The position numbers and the translations under genes were made by a program. From positions 1 through 40,381 of the forward strand of contig CANHCY010000017.1 in assembly GCA_947459295.1 (NCBI GenBank): DNA of 40,381 bases. The letters run 5' to 3'. This stretch comes from Chitinophagaceae bacterium. Lineage in GTDB: Bacteria; Bacteroidota; Bacteroidia; Chitinophagales; Chitinophagaceae. Shown piece after piece: positions 1 to 9,129 of the stretch. The notes under the pieces are model-generated. The model saw nothing but the letters and a program-made list of their open reading frames with translations. It ran no database searches and was not told where the DNA came from. Numbering within the stretch: position 1 is the stretch's first letter; the number at the start of each line of letters is the position of its first letter.

Positions 1-840
1 TAAAACACCCACGGTATAATCGATGTAGGCAACTGCGTCACCAAATGCACCATAGTTAGAACGTCCTTCAAAACCTTTAGGAATAAAATAAGGTGTATGT
101 GTTTCAATATTCGAATACTGTAAATAAAAGGGTTGTTTGCTCGCCGCTTTTTCTTTGATAAACGCACAAGCTTCTCTAATAAACTGCGCAGGAACTTCTG
201 CAAGCTCGTTGTTGTTTAAATCCTTTTCTTTTACACTACCGCGCATAAGTGGTATGGGTGGATAGCCCCTAGATCCAGTATTACCAAGCCTTTCTGGCCC
301 ATGGTCATTCGGGTACGGAATGCCCACATAGCTATCAAAACCGTGTGCGGGTGGTAAAAATTTGGGGAGGTGACCTAGATGCCATTTGCCTACAAGCGCA
401 GTGGCATATCCGACTTTTTGAAGTTGCCTTGTAAACGTAATTTCTTTACTACTATCAAGTCCATTGGTATTGGATGGAAATAAAACACCGAGGCCGGTCC
501 TATCATTTACACGTGGACTATACCTACCCGTCATTATCGCTGCGCGCGTAGGTGTGCAGGTACCGTGTGGGGCATAAAAATTAGTTAAAATAGTACCTTC
601 TTTTGCAAGTGCATCTATATGCGGTGTTTTATAATACAACGAACCGTAACTCGAAAAATCGTCGTAACCAATATCATCAATAATAATATGAATAATGTTA
701 GGTCTGGCGCCAATGCTTGATGCGGCAAGCGTTGGCGGTCTTACCTGCGCAGTAGTTTGCGCGACTGCGCTCAATTGCGCAACACAAATTGTGCACCACA
801 AAAAACAACAAATAATTTTATGTAAAAAGTTACGCTTCAA
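1..840 (-). CDS. Sulfatase (partial, C-terminus beyond window start)
   Basis: An open frame runs from 840 to the window edge (280 codons visible). The formylglycine motif C-T-P-T-R is at residues 95-99 and the metal-binding DD at 55-56, followed by GKWHLGH and an N-D-H-G-P stretch. These identify an alkaline-phosphatase-superfamily sulfatase that hydrolyses sulfate esters, probably on glycans. The N-terminus looks like a Sec signal peptide (about 28 residues, ending near AVAQ). I chose the TTG at 838-840 because an in-frame TGA lies at 844-846, no ATG or GTG precedes the signal peptide, and only TTG keeps the whole leader. It starts 7 nt after the stop of the upstream sulfatase, so the two genes are likely co-transcribed and translationally coupled. 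Activity needs a formylglycine-generating enzyme, which is not in the window. Exact substrate unknown. Confidence 0.88.
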   Translation of the reverse strand, partial: MKRNFLHKIICCFLWCTICVAQLSAVAQTTAQVRPPTLAASSIGARPNIIHIIIDDIGYDDFSSYGSLYYKTPHIDALAKEGTILTNFYAPHGTCTPTRAAIMTGRYSPRVNDRTGLGVLFPSNTNGLDSSKEITFTRQLQKVGYATALVGKWHLGHLPKFLPPAHGFDSYVGIPYPNDHGPERLGNTGSRGYPPIPLMRGSVKEKDLNNNELAEVPAQFIREACAFIKEKAASKQPFYLQYSNIETHTPYFIPKGFEGRSNYGAFGDAVAYIDYTVGVL

Positions 841-847
841 GTTTCAA

Positions 848-2365
848 TTATTTTTTGGCAGGTAATTTTCCATCTATAAATTCCCAATCAGAAACATGCG
901 GATGTCTGTGATTTTCTTTTAAAATCTTTTCCATTTGCGCGGCAAGTGCAGGATACTTTGCTGCAACATTGGTCGTCTCATAAGGATCTGTTTTTAAATT
1001 ATAAATTTCCCAAGGGGCCTGTTTATTTTTTTTGATATCAGATTTTACGCCCTTCCAATCACCCATCATAACAGCCACTTGTCCTGTTTTTTCGGGATAC
1101 TCGAAATACATAAAGCCACGTTTGGCCTGGGTTTGAGGGTTTCCTAATAAAGTAGGTAGTAATGATATGCCATCTGTTGCTGGCGTTTTTTGATTTGTTA
1201 ACTGTGCGAGCGTTGCCATCATATCATACTGCACCGATGGAACATCAGAAACCGTTCCTGCTTTAATTTTTGAAGGCCAGTGTGCTATAAATGGAACGCG
1301 AATACCGCCTTCATACAAATCCATTTTTCTTCCTCTAAAACCAGCAACACTATTAAAAAATCCTGTTTGCACTCCACCCACATCAAATGTGGCACCATTA
1401 TCACTCGAAAATAATACGATTGTGTTTTGATCTAATTTTAATTCTTTTAATAATGTAAATATCTCACCTACCTGCGTATCAATGTAAGTAATCATGGCTG
1501 CGTATGTAGCAAGCGGATTTTTATTGGGAGCGTAGCCACCTTTATAGCCTAGGTAAGGCACTTCCGGAAACTGTCCCAAGTATTTTGCAACTTCTTCTTT
1601 TGGTGCTTGTAATGAAACGTGCGGACCCGTGTAAGGCAGGTATAAAAAAAATGGTTTGTCTTTATTTTTACTAATAAAAGCTTTTGTTTTTTGGGCCATT
1701 TTAGTAATGGCATAATCGGTTCCTATAAATTTATCAAACGCAGAATCGGCGGTAGTGCCCTCTGGTAATTTTTGATGCACGTATATAAATGGATTGCGCA
1801 AACTATCCCATTTGCCATTTTCCCATAAATGCGTTGGGTAAAAATTATGTGCTTGCTTTTGACAGTAGTAGCCATAAAAATAATCGAAGCCTTGCTCGTT
1901 TGGGTTACCCGTATTATCGTGCATACCCAGTCCCCACTTGCCAATGGCGCCTGTGGTGTAACCCGCTCCCTGCATGAGTTTGGCGATGGTAAGGGTGTTT
2001 TCTGGTAATGGCATTTGGCCACCTTCGGTACTATCTTCAAAACCACCTAATTCGTAATTGCCCCTAATATAAGAATGACCTGTATGCTTACCCGTCATTA
2101 AACAGGCGCGCGCTGGTGCGCAAACCGGTGCCGATGAATAATGCCTTGTAAACCGCATGCCCTCGGCAGCCATTTTGTCGAGATTGGGGGTTTTTATTTT
2201 TAGTTGTCCGTAAGAACCCAACTCGCCATAACCCATATCATCTAAATAGATATAAATAACATTGGGTAACAGATGTCCGCCGCCTTTTTTTAAAACAGCT
2301 TGAGCCATAACACTAGTAGAACTAGAAATCAATAGTGCAAAAAATAAAATTAAATGGCGGTTCAT
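848..2365 (-). CDS. Sulfatase (arylsulfatase-type), exported
   Basis: A 505-residue protein with a Sec signal peptide (1-21, ending SVMA). The metal-binding DD is at 42-43 and the formylglycine motif C-A-P-A-R at 82-86, followed by a L-M-T-G-K-H-T-G stretch. GKWGLG lies near 140 and SSDNGA near 320. This set is typical of sulfatases that cut sulfate esters after the Cys is oxidised to formylglycine. Length fits the family (450-550). It is the first gene of a two-sulfatase minus-strand unit; the next sulfatase starts 7 nt after its stop and has a different active-site sequence (CTPTR), so the two are not recent copies. The divergent Gfo/Idh gene suggests a shared role in breaking down a sulfated polysaccharide (inference). 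Substrate cannot be read from sequence. Confidence 0.93.
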   Translation of the reverse strand: MNRHLILFFALLISSSTSVMAQAVLKKGGGHLLPNVIYIYLDDMGYGELGSYGQLKIKTPNLDKMAAEGMRFTRHYSSAPVCAPARACLMTGKHTGHSYIRGNYELGGFEDSTEGGQMPLPENTLTIAKLMQGAGYTTGAIGKWGLGMHDNTGNPNEQGFDYFYGYYCQKQAHNFYPTHLWENGKWDSLRNPFIYVHQKLPEGTTADSAFDKFIGTDYAITKMAQKTKAFISKNKDKPFFLYLPYTGPHVSLQAPKEEVAKYLGQFPEVPYLGYKGGYAPNKNPLATYAAMITYIDTQVGEIFTLLKELKLDQNTIVLFSSDNGATFDVGGVQTGFFNSVAGFRGRKMDLYEGGIRVPFIAHWPSKIKAGTVSDVPSVQYDMMATLAQLTNQKTPATDGISLLPTLLGNPQTQAKRGFMYFEYPEKTGQVAVMMGDWKGVKSDIKKNKQAPWEIYNLKTDPYETTNVAAKYPALAAQMEKILKENHRHPHVSDWEFIDGKLPAKK

Positions 2366-2469
2366 AAAAGAGGCGTCTTATCCTTAAAAGTAATTGAATT
2401 CAGTGAAATAATTTTCAAATAAAAAGTATCCCTATCAAATAAATTATTACCTTAAAAAAAATATTTGGT

Positions 2470-3867
2470 ATGCTAGAAAATAAAAAACCAAACAGAAGAG
2501 ATTTTATGAAAACTTCTGTGAAAGGCGCCATCGGTGCAACCCTTGCTACTGTTGGCTTTCCAACTATTGTGCCGGCTGCGGTTTTTGGACCCAATGCCCC
2601 TAGTAATAGAATTAATATTGGCGCCATTGGCCTTGGTCGTATTTCTAGAGAACACGATATGTTTGAAACCCTCAAATACAACCATGCAAATATCATGGCA
2701 GTATGTGATGTAGATAGTAAAAGATTGAAAGAAGGGAAACAATTTGTAAACGATTATTACACTAAAAAATATGGCAAACCTTATGATGGGGTAAAAATGT
2801 ATGGCGATGCGCAGGAGTTATTAAACAACAAAGATATTGACGCTGTACTTATTAGTACACCCGATCATTCGCATGCATACCTCGGTGTTTTAGCAGCCGA
2901 AGCGCGCAAAGACATATACCTCCAAAAGCCTACTGCGCTTACCATTCATGAAGGTCGTGCACTTAGCAACGCCGTTCATAAACAAGGTTGCATTTTACAA
3001 ATTGGTAGTCAACAAAGATCAAGTACACAATTTAGATATGCTGCAGAGCTGGTAAGAAACGGGCGTATTGGAAAATTAAAAGAAGTGCTTATTGGATTAC
3101 CAAAAGATCCAAGTGGTGAGGTCGAACCTGAAATGCCTATTCCTAGTAATTTAAATTACAACGCTTGGATTGGACCAACGCCGTATGTCTATTACACCGA
3201 AAAAAGAGTGCATCCGCAAAATGATTATAGCAGACCGGGCTGGATGCGTGGTGAAAATTATTGTGCCGGCATGATTACCAATTGGGGTGCACACCATATC
3301 GATTGTGCACACTGGGCCATGAACACAGAATACACTGGACCTAAAGAAATTTGGGGTAATGCCGTATATCCAACATCGGGTCTATGGGATGTGATGGGCG
3401 ATTTTACTACCTATGGCTTATATGAAAATGGGGTAAAAATGACCATTAGCACGGGCCTTCCTAATGGCATCAAATATATTGGTACCGAAGGATGGATTTT
3501 TGTAACCAGGGGCGCCTATAAAGCAAGTGCTAGCGACCCCGTGGTGGCTTCGGGCCAAAAGGCATTAACGGCTAGTAATGACAGCATTATTACTTCAGTT
3601 ATTGGGGAAAATGAAGTTAATCTATATAGAAGTGAAGAGCATCACGGCAACTGGCTTGACTGTGTAAAATCAAGAAAACAACCTATTGCCCCTGTAGAAG
3701 TAGGCCATAGATCCTGCTCTACCTGTATTGTACACTCTATTGCCATGAAAACCAAGCGTAAACTCTATTGGAATGCCACCGATGAGACGTTTATAAATGA
3801 TGACGAGGCCAATGGCTTATTAAACCGTCCGCATAGAGCTCCCTATACCATAAAAGGGCTTTCTTAA
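2470..3867 (+). CDS. Tat-exported Gfo/Idh/MocA family oxidoreductase
   Basis: A 465-residue protein. A twin-arginine signal (N-R-R-D-F-M-K, RR at 9-10) and hydrophobic stretch show export as a folded protein, with its cofactor. The Rossmann motif GAIGLGR is at about 52-58, a Q-K-P variant of the EKP motif near 150, and the W-G-A-H-H-I-D signature of the C-terminal domain near 275. Gfo/Idh enzymes use a tightly bound NAD(P) for sugar oxidation, epimerisation or, in family GH109, glycoside cleavage. This one resembles the Tat-exported Bacteroidota group, whose reactions are mostly unproven. It is divergent from two sulfatases across a 104-bp gap, suggesting glycan catabolism (inference). The first ATG is used because it precedes the Tat motif. 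Confidence 0.9.
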   Translation: MLENKKPNRRDFMKTSVKGAIGATLATVGFPTIVPAAVFGPNAPSNRINIGAIGLGRISREHDMFETLKYNHANIMAVCDVDSKRLKEGKQFVNDYYTKKYGKPYDGVKMYGDAQELLNNKDIDAVLISTPDHSHAYLGVLAAEARKDIYLQKPTALTIHEGRALSNAVHKQGCILQIGSQQRSSTQFRYAAELVRNGRIGKLKEVLIGLPKDPSGEVEPEMPIPSNLNYNAWIGPTPYVYYTEKRVHPQNDYSRPGWMRGENYCAGMITNWGAHHIDCAHWAMNTEYTGPKEIWGNAVYPTSGLWDVMGDFTTYGLYENGVKMTISTGLPNGIKYIGTEGWIFVTRGAYKASASDPVVASGQKALTASNDSIITSVIGENEVNLYRSEEHHGNWLDCVKSRKQPIAPVEVGHRSCSTCIVHSIAMKTKRKLYWNATDETFINDDEANGLLNRPHRAPYTIKGLS

Positions 3868-3982
3868 TGCATAACTGGTTCACTATAAATTAGGTATAAA
3901 AACAACGTGTAAAAAATACAAAGTCGATAAATTTTAATGATATTTGGATAATATTAATGATACCAATTAAAATTATAGGCTC

Positions 3983-4438
3983 GTGTTAAAGCAACTTTCT
4001 TTTCGACTTATTGTATTTTCTCTCTTTGTTATTTTAGTGAGTGCAGCTTGTGGTAAAGGTAGTGGCGGTTCTGGCGGTGGCGGTGTTACACCAACGCCTC
4101 CTACACCACCTGTTGAAACAGAGGAAAACCTTGTTTTTACATACGATATTGATCCTGGTGCAAATATTTATGCAGCACTAGGTGCTACACAAGAAGTAAA
4201 AATTACAGTTACTTCAAAAATGCCAACTGCTGGCGTAACTACCGATATTGTTGTGAAAAGAGATTCAGATGGTACAACCGTTTCAAGTTCTAGTTTAACA
4301 GCTGCTACCACATCGCCTATCACGGGTACCATATCTAATTTAGCAACCAACGTTGTTTGTACCGCTACTATCACTTTAAAGTCTGTATCAAAGGCTAGCA
4401 ATACAGCTACCAAAACATTTAAGATAGCAAGAAAATAA
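3983..4438 (+). CDS. Small lipoprotein with one Ig-like beta domain, function unknown
   Basis: A 151-residue protein, not recognised by name. The start is GTG at 3983-3985; no ATG precedes the signal peptide. A hydrophobic leader ends in a lipobox-like V-S-A-A-C, with Cys23 as the lipidation site, followed by a Gly/Ser-rich and Pro/Thr-rich linker. The remaining ~105 residues are rich in Thr, Val and Ser with alternating hydrophobics, as in a single immunoglobulin-like or bacterial Big-type domain. It is probably anchored to a membrane with the domain exposed. It converges on the FISUMP-type gene with only 5 nt between stops, and a palindrome centred on its own stop codon may serve as terminator. 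Confidence 0.75.
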   Translation: MLKQLSFRLIVFSLFVILVSAACGKGSGGSGGGGVTPTPPTPPVETEENLVFTYDIDPGANIYAALGATQEVKITVTSKMPTAGVTTDIVVKRDSDGTTVSSSSLTAATTSPITGTISNLATNVVCTATITLKSVSKASNTATKTFKIARK

Positions 4439-4445
4439 TTTTCTT
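4429..4445. terminator. Palindrome centred on a stop codon between convergent genes
   Basis: A perfect inverted repeat AAGAAAA-TAA-TTTTCTT. The TAA in the centre is the stop codon of the lipoprotein gene at 3983. On either strand the 7-bp stem ends in a T-rich arm, so it could terminate transcription in both directions. The stem is AT-rich and weak, so this stays a candidate. Confidence 0.35.
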
Positions 4446-5217
4446 AATCTCTTATACAGCGAACGCTAAATCCTGCTAACTGATTGTTGTTTGAAACGGT
4501 GTATGTGCTTGGCGGAAAAACGACGTATGCTCTAGCAAATGTTGCATCCGTATAGTCACTCGACCAATAATGATGCCCAGAACCTCTATCCGTTAGCGTG
4601 CCTCCTTGATAAGCTAAATAACCGGCAGCATGTATTTTTAACACCGAAGTAAAATTTCCAGCATAACCATTCGTATTTCTAACTGCATTCCACTCTGTTA
4701 AATTAGGTATGCGCCAACCGGGTCCTAACTCAATGGTACAAGGGTCATTAGCAGGTTGCCAATCTTGGACTGGTGTAGTAACCGTTTTTGTCCAATGATT
4801 TGGCGTTCTTACGGTAGCGGTATGCTTTGTGCCATTTTTATGATTAAACTGCCAGTACCAACCACTTGCGTTTTCGGTTGCATCAGTAGCACTCGTAGCC
4901 TCATTTGTAGCGCCCAAATTAGAAGTAATCCAACATTTACTAGCGCCACTAATTGTTGTTAATACAGTTTTATACGTAACCGTTTTTGCAACGGGTGCAA
5001 CTCCATCTGTTGTTACGTGATTGATGGTTATTTCATCGCCGCAAACAAATGTTTTTGTTTTTTTTCCGGAAGCTTCAAGTCCCTGGCCGGTACCTACTTG
5101 TCCATTAGTATTTACATAGGTTGTTGGAATAGTACTAACTTTTCCATTGATGGTTAATTGCGCATGAACAGTATTCATTAAAAAAATTAAAACGAGGGCA
5201 CAAATATTTTTATGCAT
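4444..5217 (-). CDS. FISUMP-domain (Fibrobacter succinogenes major paralogous domain) surface protein
   Basis: A 257-residue protein with a Sec signal peptide (1-19, ending VHA). The C-terminal two thirds show hallmarks of the FISUMP-type domain: a C-W-I-T-S-N-L-G start, W-Y-W-Q-F-N, P-C-x-x-x-x-G-P-G-W-R-I-P, H-Y-W-S-S, and the terminal G-F-S-V-R-C-I-R-D. Such domains occur in exported, presumably surface-located proteins; their biochemical role is not established. It is the last gene of a three-gene minus-strand operon, 9 nt after the stop of the 1300-residue repeat protein, so it may cap or accompany that fibre-like protein (inference). No T9SS sorting domain is visible in it. Confidence 0.82.
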   Translation of the reverse strand: MHKNICALVLIFLMNTVHAQLTINGKVSTIPTTYVNTNGQVGTGQGLEASGKKTKTFVCGDEITINHVTTDGVAPVAKTVTYKTVLTTISGASKCWITSNLGATNEATSATDATENASGWYWQFNHKNGTKHTATVRTPNHWTKTVTTPVQDWQPANDPCTIELGPGWRIPNLTEWNAVRNTNGYAGNFTSVLKIHAAGYLAYQGGTLTDRGSGHHYWSSDYTDATFARAYVVFPPSTYTVSNNNQLAGFSVRCIRD

Positions 5218-5226
5218 AATTATCTA

Positions 5227-8200
5227 TTAATAATAATAATCAAATTGGATTCTATCACTCAGTGTTAAAGCATAATTAGCATTGCTTGCCGGCGTATAGG
5301 TGAGTGTAACGCCCACTAGGTTATAAGCAGCATTACTTATTCGTACGCCATTAATAAACATTTTAATTTTACTATTTACAGATTTTGTTTGCGTTAATGC
5401 AAATACTGTTTGCGAAGCGGTAGCAGCAAACTCATCAGACACTTCTCTTACCAAAGAATAATCGGTGCCATTAACGGCAGCAGTTACAGCACTTGTCCCA
5501 TTTCCTTTTACAATACCTGTAATAGTTCCAACGCCTGTTCCACCATTTGCAACGGTAATAATGCCCGTTAATTTACTAGCTGCTAAGCTTACAATTTTTG
5601 CATTCGTGATAGAGCCATCTGCAATAGCGGTGGTAGCAATTGCTGCGTCTACATAAGCTTTAACAGCGTTTTGGGTAGGAAATAAAACATCGCTGGTACC
5701 AAGAGTGGTAGTAACAGACTTGTTCGCTGCGTTTTCTTTTGCGTTAAGCGCAACCCCGGTGAGCGTGCTAATTGGTTTATTTAAATCGGTGGTGTTGTCT
5801 ACATTGTTGAGTGCTAAATTGGTTTTTGCGGCGGCTACTGTACTAGCGGCTGTACCTCCATTTGCTATTGGAACCACACCCGTTAATTTACTCGCACTTA
5901 CACCAACAATTTTTGCGTCAGTAATAGAACCATCTGCTATAGCAGTAGTTGCAATCGCTGCATCTACATATGTTTTAACGGCTTTTTGCGTTGGAAATAA
6001 AATATCACTAGTTCCAAGCGTTGTTATAGCAGATTTATTAGCCGTATTCTCTTTTGTATTGAGTGCTGTCTGTGTTAATGTGCTAATGGGCTTATTTACA
6101 TCAGTGGTGTTATCTACATTGTTAAGTGCTAAATTAGTTTTTGCGGCGGCTACTGTACTAGCGCCCGTACAGCCATTTGCTACTGGAACAACGCCTGTTA
6201 TTTTTGAAGCACTTACACTTACAATTTTTGCGTCAGTAATAGAACCATCTGCAATAGCAGTAGTTGCAATGGCTGCGTCTACATAAGTTTTAACTGCTTT
6301 TTGAGTAGGAAATAAAATATCGCTCGTACCAAGTGTGGTGGTGGTGGATTTATTTGCAGTATTCTCTTTTGTATTGAGTGCAACCTGCGTTAGTGTGCTA
6401 ATAGGTTTATTTAAATCCGTAGTGTTGTCAACATTGTTAAGACCTAAATTGGTTTTTGCGGCTGCAATTGTACTAGCACCCGTTCCTCCATTTGCTACTG
6501 GAACAACGCCAGTTATTTTACCCGCACTTACACTTACAATTTTTGCATCAGTTATAGAAGCATCTGCAATGGTTGCTCCTGCAACTGCTGCATCTACATA
6601 AATTTTATTAGCAGCATCTGTACCGGATGCAGGTTGATCGGTGAGGGTTATTTTTTTTGTGGCAGCAATTGTTAAGTCACCCACTAGCGTACCGCCATCT
6701 AAACGTAAATAACGTGCATCGGTGGATGCTTGGTTAGCGGTAATTTCTCTCCACACAGTCCCATCATAAATAAATGTTCTACCATTATTAGCAGGCGTAG
6801 GATCTGATGAAACGATATAAATATTACTATTTGCAGGCGTAGGAACCGTTGCGGAAAAATTTCCGCCATTATATACACCTGTATAGGTTAAACTTAGTGT
6901 AAGTACTAAATCACCATTGGCATCTGGTGATGTGCCATTTACTTTTTTTATAGCACCAACTACATCACTTACCGGAATGGTAGAAGTGGTTGTAAATATA
7001 GATGCGCCAGCTTTTACATACCCGCTAGCGAGGGTTGCAGATCCGGTACCACCTTTTAAAACAGGCACTATACCCGTTAATTTTGATGCCGCCATGCCTG
7101 CAATTTTTGCATCTGTTATGGAAGCGTCTGCTATAGCTGTGGTAGCAATGGCTGCATCTACATAGGTTTTAACGGCGTTTTGTGTAGGAAATAAAACATC
7201 GCTTGTACCCAGTGTAGTAGTAGCAGATTTATTGGTGCTGTTTTCTTTTAGATCTAGTGCCGCCTGTGTAAGCGTGCTAATGGGTTTATTTACATCAGAA
7301 GTATTGTCTACATTGTTAAGCGCTAAAATTATTTTAGCAGCAGCGATAGTGCTTGCACCGGTTCCACCATTTGCTACAGGAACAATGCCCGTTATTTTAC
7401 TAGCACTTATACTTAATATTTTGACATCCGTAATAGAACCATCTGCAGTAGCAGTGTTAGCAATAGCTGCATCTACATATGTTTTAACGGCGTTTTGTGT
7501 AGGAAATAAAACATCGCTGGTGCCAAGTGTAGTAGTAGCAGATTTATTTACAGCATTTTCTTTTAAATCTAGTGCCGCCTGTGTAAGCGTGCTGATTGGT
7601 TTATTTAAATCGGTGGTATTGTCAACGTTGTTAATGGCTAAATTAACTTTAGCAGCTGCTGCAGTACTAGCACCAGTACCGCCATTTGCTATTGGAACCA
7701 CACCCGTTAATTTACTCGCACTTACACCAACAATTTTCGCATCCGTAATAGAACCATCTGCTACAGCTGTTGTTGCAATAGCAGCATCGACATATGTTTT
7801 AACGGCGTTTTGGGTAGGAAATAAAACATCACTAGTGCCAAGTGTAGTAGTAGCAGATTTATTTACAGCATTTTCTTTTACATCTAAAGCAGCTTGTGTT
7901 AATGTGCTAATGGGTTTATTTACATCCGTGGTATTATCTACATTATTGAGTGCTAAATTTGTTTTTGCTGCAGCAATAGTACTTGCGCCAGTTCCACCAT
8001 TTGCTACTGGAACCACACCTGTTAATTTACTAGTACTTACGCTAACAATTTTCGCATCCGTAATAGAACCATCTGCTACAGCTGTTGTTGCAATAGCTGC
8101 ATCTACATAAGTTTTAACCGCGTTTTGAGTAGGAAATAAAACATCACTTATGCCTAATGTTGTTGTAGCAGATTTATTTACAGCATTTTCTTTTAAATCC

Positions 8201-9129
8201 AAAGCAGCTTGTGTTAATGTGCTAATGGGTTTATTTATGTCTGTTGTATTATCTACATTGTTAAGCACTAAATTAATTTTTGCAGCGGCTACTGTACTAG
8301 CACCAGTTCCACCATTTGCTACTGGAACAACGCCTGTTAATTTAGTCGCACTTATACTAACAATTTTTGCATCCGTAATTGATCCGTCTGTTATTGTAAC
8401 CCCGGCAATAGCTGCATCTACATAGGTTTTAACCGCGTTTTGCGTAGGAAACAAAACATCGCTTATACCAAGTGTAGTAGTAGCAGATTTATTAGCTGTG
8501 TTTTCTTTTACATCCAAATCGGAACGGCTTACAGTATTTGACAATAAAGTTGTTAGTGCTGATTGCTTAACATAAGGCAGAAGCATTGAGGCAGTATCAC
8601 TAATACCGAGCTTCCCATTGATTGTTGTAATAACTAAAGGATTGAGTTTTGCGAATGTAACCGCACCATTTGCAATGGATGGTGCAGGATAAATTCCGGT
8701 CAAATCACCGGCCGCAGAACCAACAGGCGTTGCTGCCAAAGCAAAAGGAACACTTTGCAATTGATTCATGCCTACAAGTGTAAAATTGCTTGCACCGTTT
8801 GGATCAATTTCGAGTTTAATATATTTTTTTCCTGTAGCCCAGTTTATAGAAGCAATAGTTCCAATAATATTAATACCGCCCGGAGCGCCAATTACAATGG
8901 TAAACAAGCCAACATAATTGGTAGCAACAGTTTTTGTTTCTTGATAGGTCAGAATACCATTAGCAGCACTATCAATAATGGATAAACGTACAGTGATTGA
9001 ATGCGTTGAAATAGGTTCGCCACTTGCATTTCGGGCAATACCTTGGTAATTTAATTGTTGGGGTATTTGTGCCATCGCCGAAACAACCAAAACCAACATG
9101 CCTAGCATTAAAATATACTTTTTTATCAT
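5227..9129 (-). CDS. Tail-fibre-like repeat protein, 1300 residues, exported
   Basis: Sec signal peptide at 1-20 (ending SAMA). An N-terminal beta domain begins Q-L-N-Y-Q-G-I-A-R, seen in many Bacteroidota surface proteins. The body is eight copies of a 105-residue unit with N-G-G-T-G-A-S-T, L-N-N-V-D-N-T-T-D, N-K-P-I-S and Q-N-A-V-K-T-Y-V-D-A. These motifs are typical of phage tail fibres and related trimeric fibres. A non-repeat island (residues ~690-830) containing D-A-R-Y-L-R-L-D-G-G-T splits the repeats into five and three copies. The C-terminus ends R-I-Q-F-D-Y-Y-Y with no T9SS sorting domain. Its ATG overlaps the TGA of the upstream T9SS type A gene (ATGA), and the FISUMP gene follows after 9 nt. 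I infer a surface fibre or adhesin; no enzyme motif is visible. Confidence 0.85.
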   Translation of the reverse strand: MIKKYILMLGMLVLVVSAMAQIPQQLNYQGIARNASGEPISTHSITVRLSIIDSAANGILTYQETKTVATNYVGLFTIVIGAPGGINIIGTIASINWATGKKYIKLEIDPNGASNFTLVGMNQLQSVPFALAATPVGSAAGDLTGIYPAPSIANGAVTFAKLNPLVITTINGKLGISDTASMLLPYVKQSALTTLLSNTVSRSDLDVKENTANKSATTTLGISDVLFPTQNAVKTYVDAAIAGVTITDGSITDAKIVSISATKLTGVVPVANGGTGASTVAAAKINLVLNNVDNTTDINKPISTLTQAALDLKENAVNKSATTTLGISDVLFPTQNAVKTYVDAAIATTAVADGSITDAKIVSVSTSKLTGVVPVANGGTGASTIAAAKTNLALNNVDNTTDVNKPISTLTQAALDVKENAVNKSATTTLGTSDVLFPTQNAVKTYVDAAIATTAVADGSITDAKIVGVSASKLTGVVPIANGGTGASTAAAAKVNLAINNVDNTTDLNKPISTLTQAALDLKENAVNKSATTTLGTSDVLFPTQNAVKTYVDAAIANTATADGSITDVKILSISASKITGIVPVANGGTGASTIAAAKIILALNNVDNTSDVNKPISTLTQAALDLKENSTNKSATTTLGTSDVLFPTQNAVKTYVDAAIATTAIADASITDAKIAGMAASKLTGIVPVLKGGTGSATLASGYVKAGASIFTTTSTIPVSDVVGAIKKVNGTSPDANGDLVLTLSLTYTGVYNGGNFSATVPTPANSNIYIVSSDPTPANNGRTFIYDGTVWREITANQASTDARYLRLDGGTLVGDLTIAATKKITLTDQPASGTDAANKIYVDAAVAGATIADASITDAKIVSVSAGKITGVVPVANGGTGASTIAAAKTNLGLNNVDNTTDLNKPISTLTQVALNTKENTANKSTTTTLGTSDILFPTQKAVKTYVDAAIATTAIADGSITDAKIVSVSASKITGVVPVANGCTGASTVAAAKTNLALNNVDNTTDVNKPISTLTQTALNTKENTANKSAITTLGTSDILFPTQKAVKTYVDAAIATTAIADGSITDAKIVGVSASKLTGVVPIANGGTAASTVAAAKTNLALNNVDNTTDLNKPISTLTGVALNAKENAANKSVTTTLGTSDVLFPTQNAVKAYVDAAIATTAIADGSITNAKIVSLAASKLTGIITVANGGTGVGTITGIVKGNGTSAVTAAVNGTDYSLVREVSDEFAATASQTVFALTQTKSVNSKIKMFINGVRISNAAYNLVGVTLTYTPASNANYALTLSDRIQFDYYY
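5532..6600 (-). repeat. 315-bp coding repeats, three-copy block
   Basis: Tandem 315-bp units (105 codons) inside the fibre-like gene. A landmark that reads GGAAATAAAA(C/T)AT on plus recurs with its AATAAA at 5681, 5996 and 6311, exactly 315 bp apart. One unit carries a Gly-to-Cys change in the N-G-G-T-G motif (N-G-C-T-G). Third positions differ between units, so the array is not freshly duplicated. Confidence 0.9.
7072..8520 (-). repeat. 315-bp coding repeats, five-copy block
   Basis: The same 105-codon unit as at 5532-6600. The landmark falls at 7190, 7505, 7820, 8135 and 8450, again exactly 315 bp apart. A non-repeat island at about 6600-7072 separates the two blocks. The exact period shows selection for whole structural units rather than loose low-complexity sequence. 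Confidence 0.9.

Noticed and set aside
1723..2046. Minus-strand open frame of 107 codons inside the second sulfatase.
   Set aside because: It overlaps a gene with intact catalytic motifs in another frame, and shows no domain or signal.
5705..8110. Long plus-strand open frames opposite the fibre-like gene (for example 5705-6286 and 7232-8110).
   Set aside because: They recur with the 315-bp repeat, give low-complexity Val/Ala/Leu-rich translations, and lie antisense to a well-supported gene; shadows of the repeat.
5227..9129. A prophage remnant, suggested by the tail-fibre-like repeats.
   Set aside because: No capsid, terminase, portal, baseplate, integrase or lysis gene is nearby; the protein has a Sec signal peptide and a T9SS-type operon partner.
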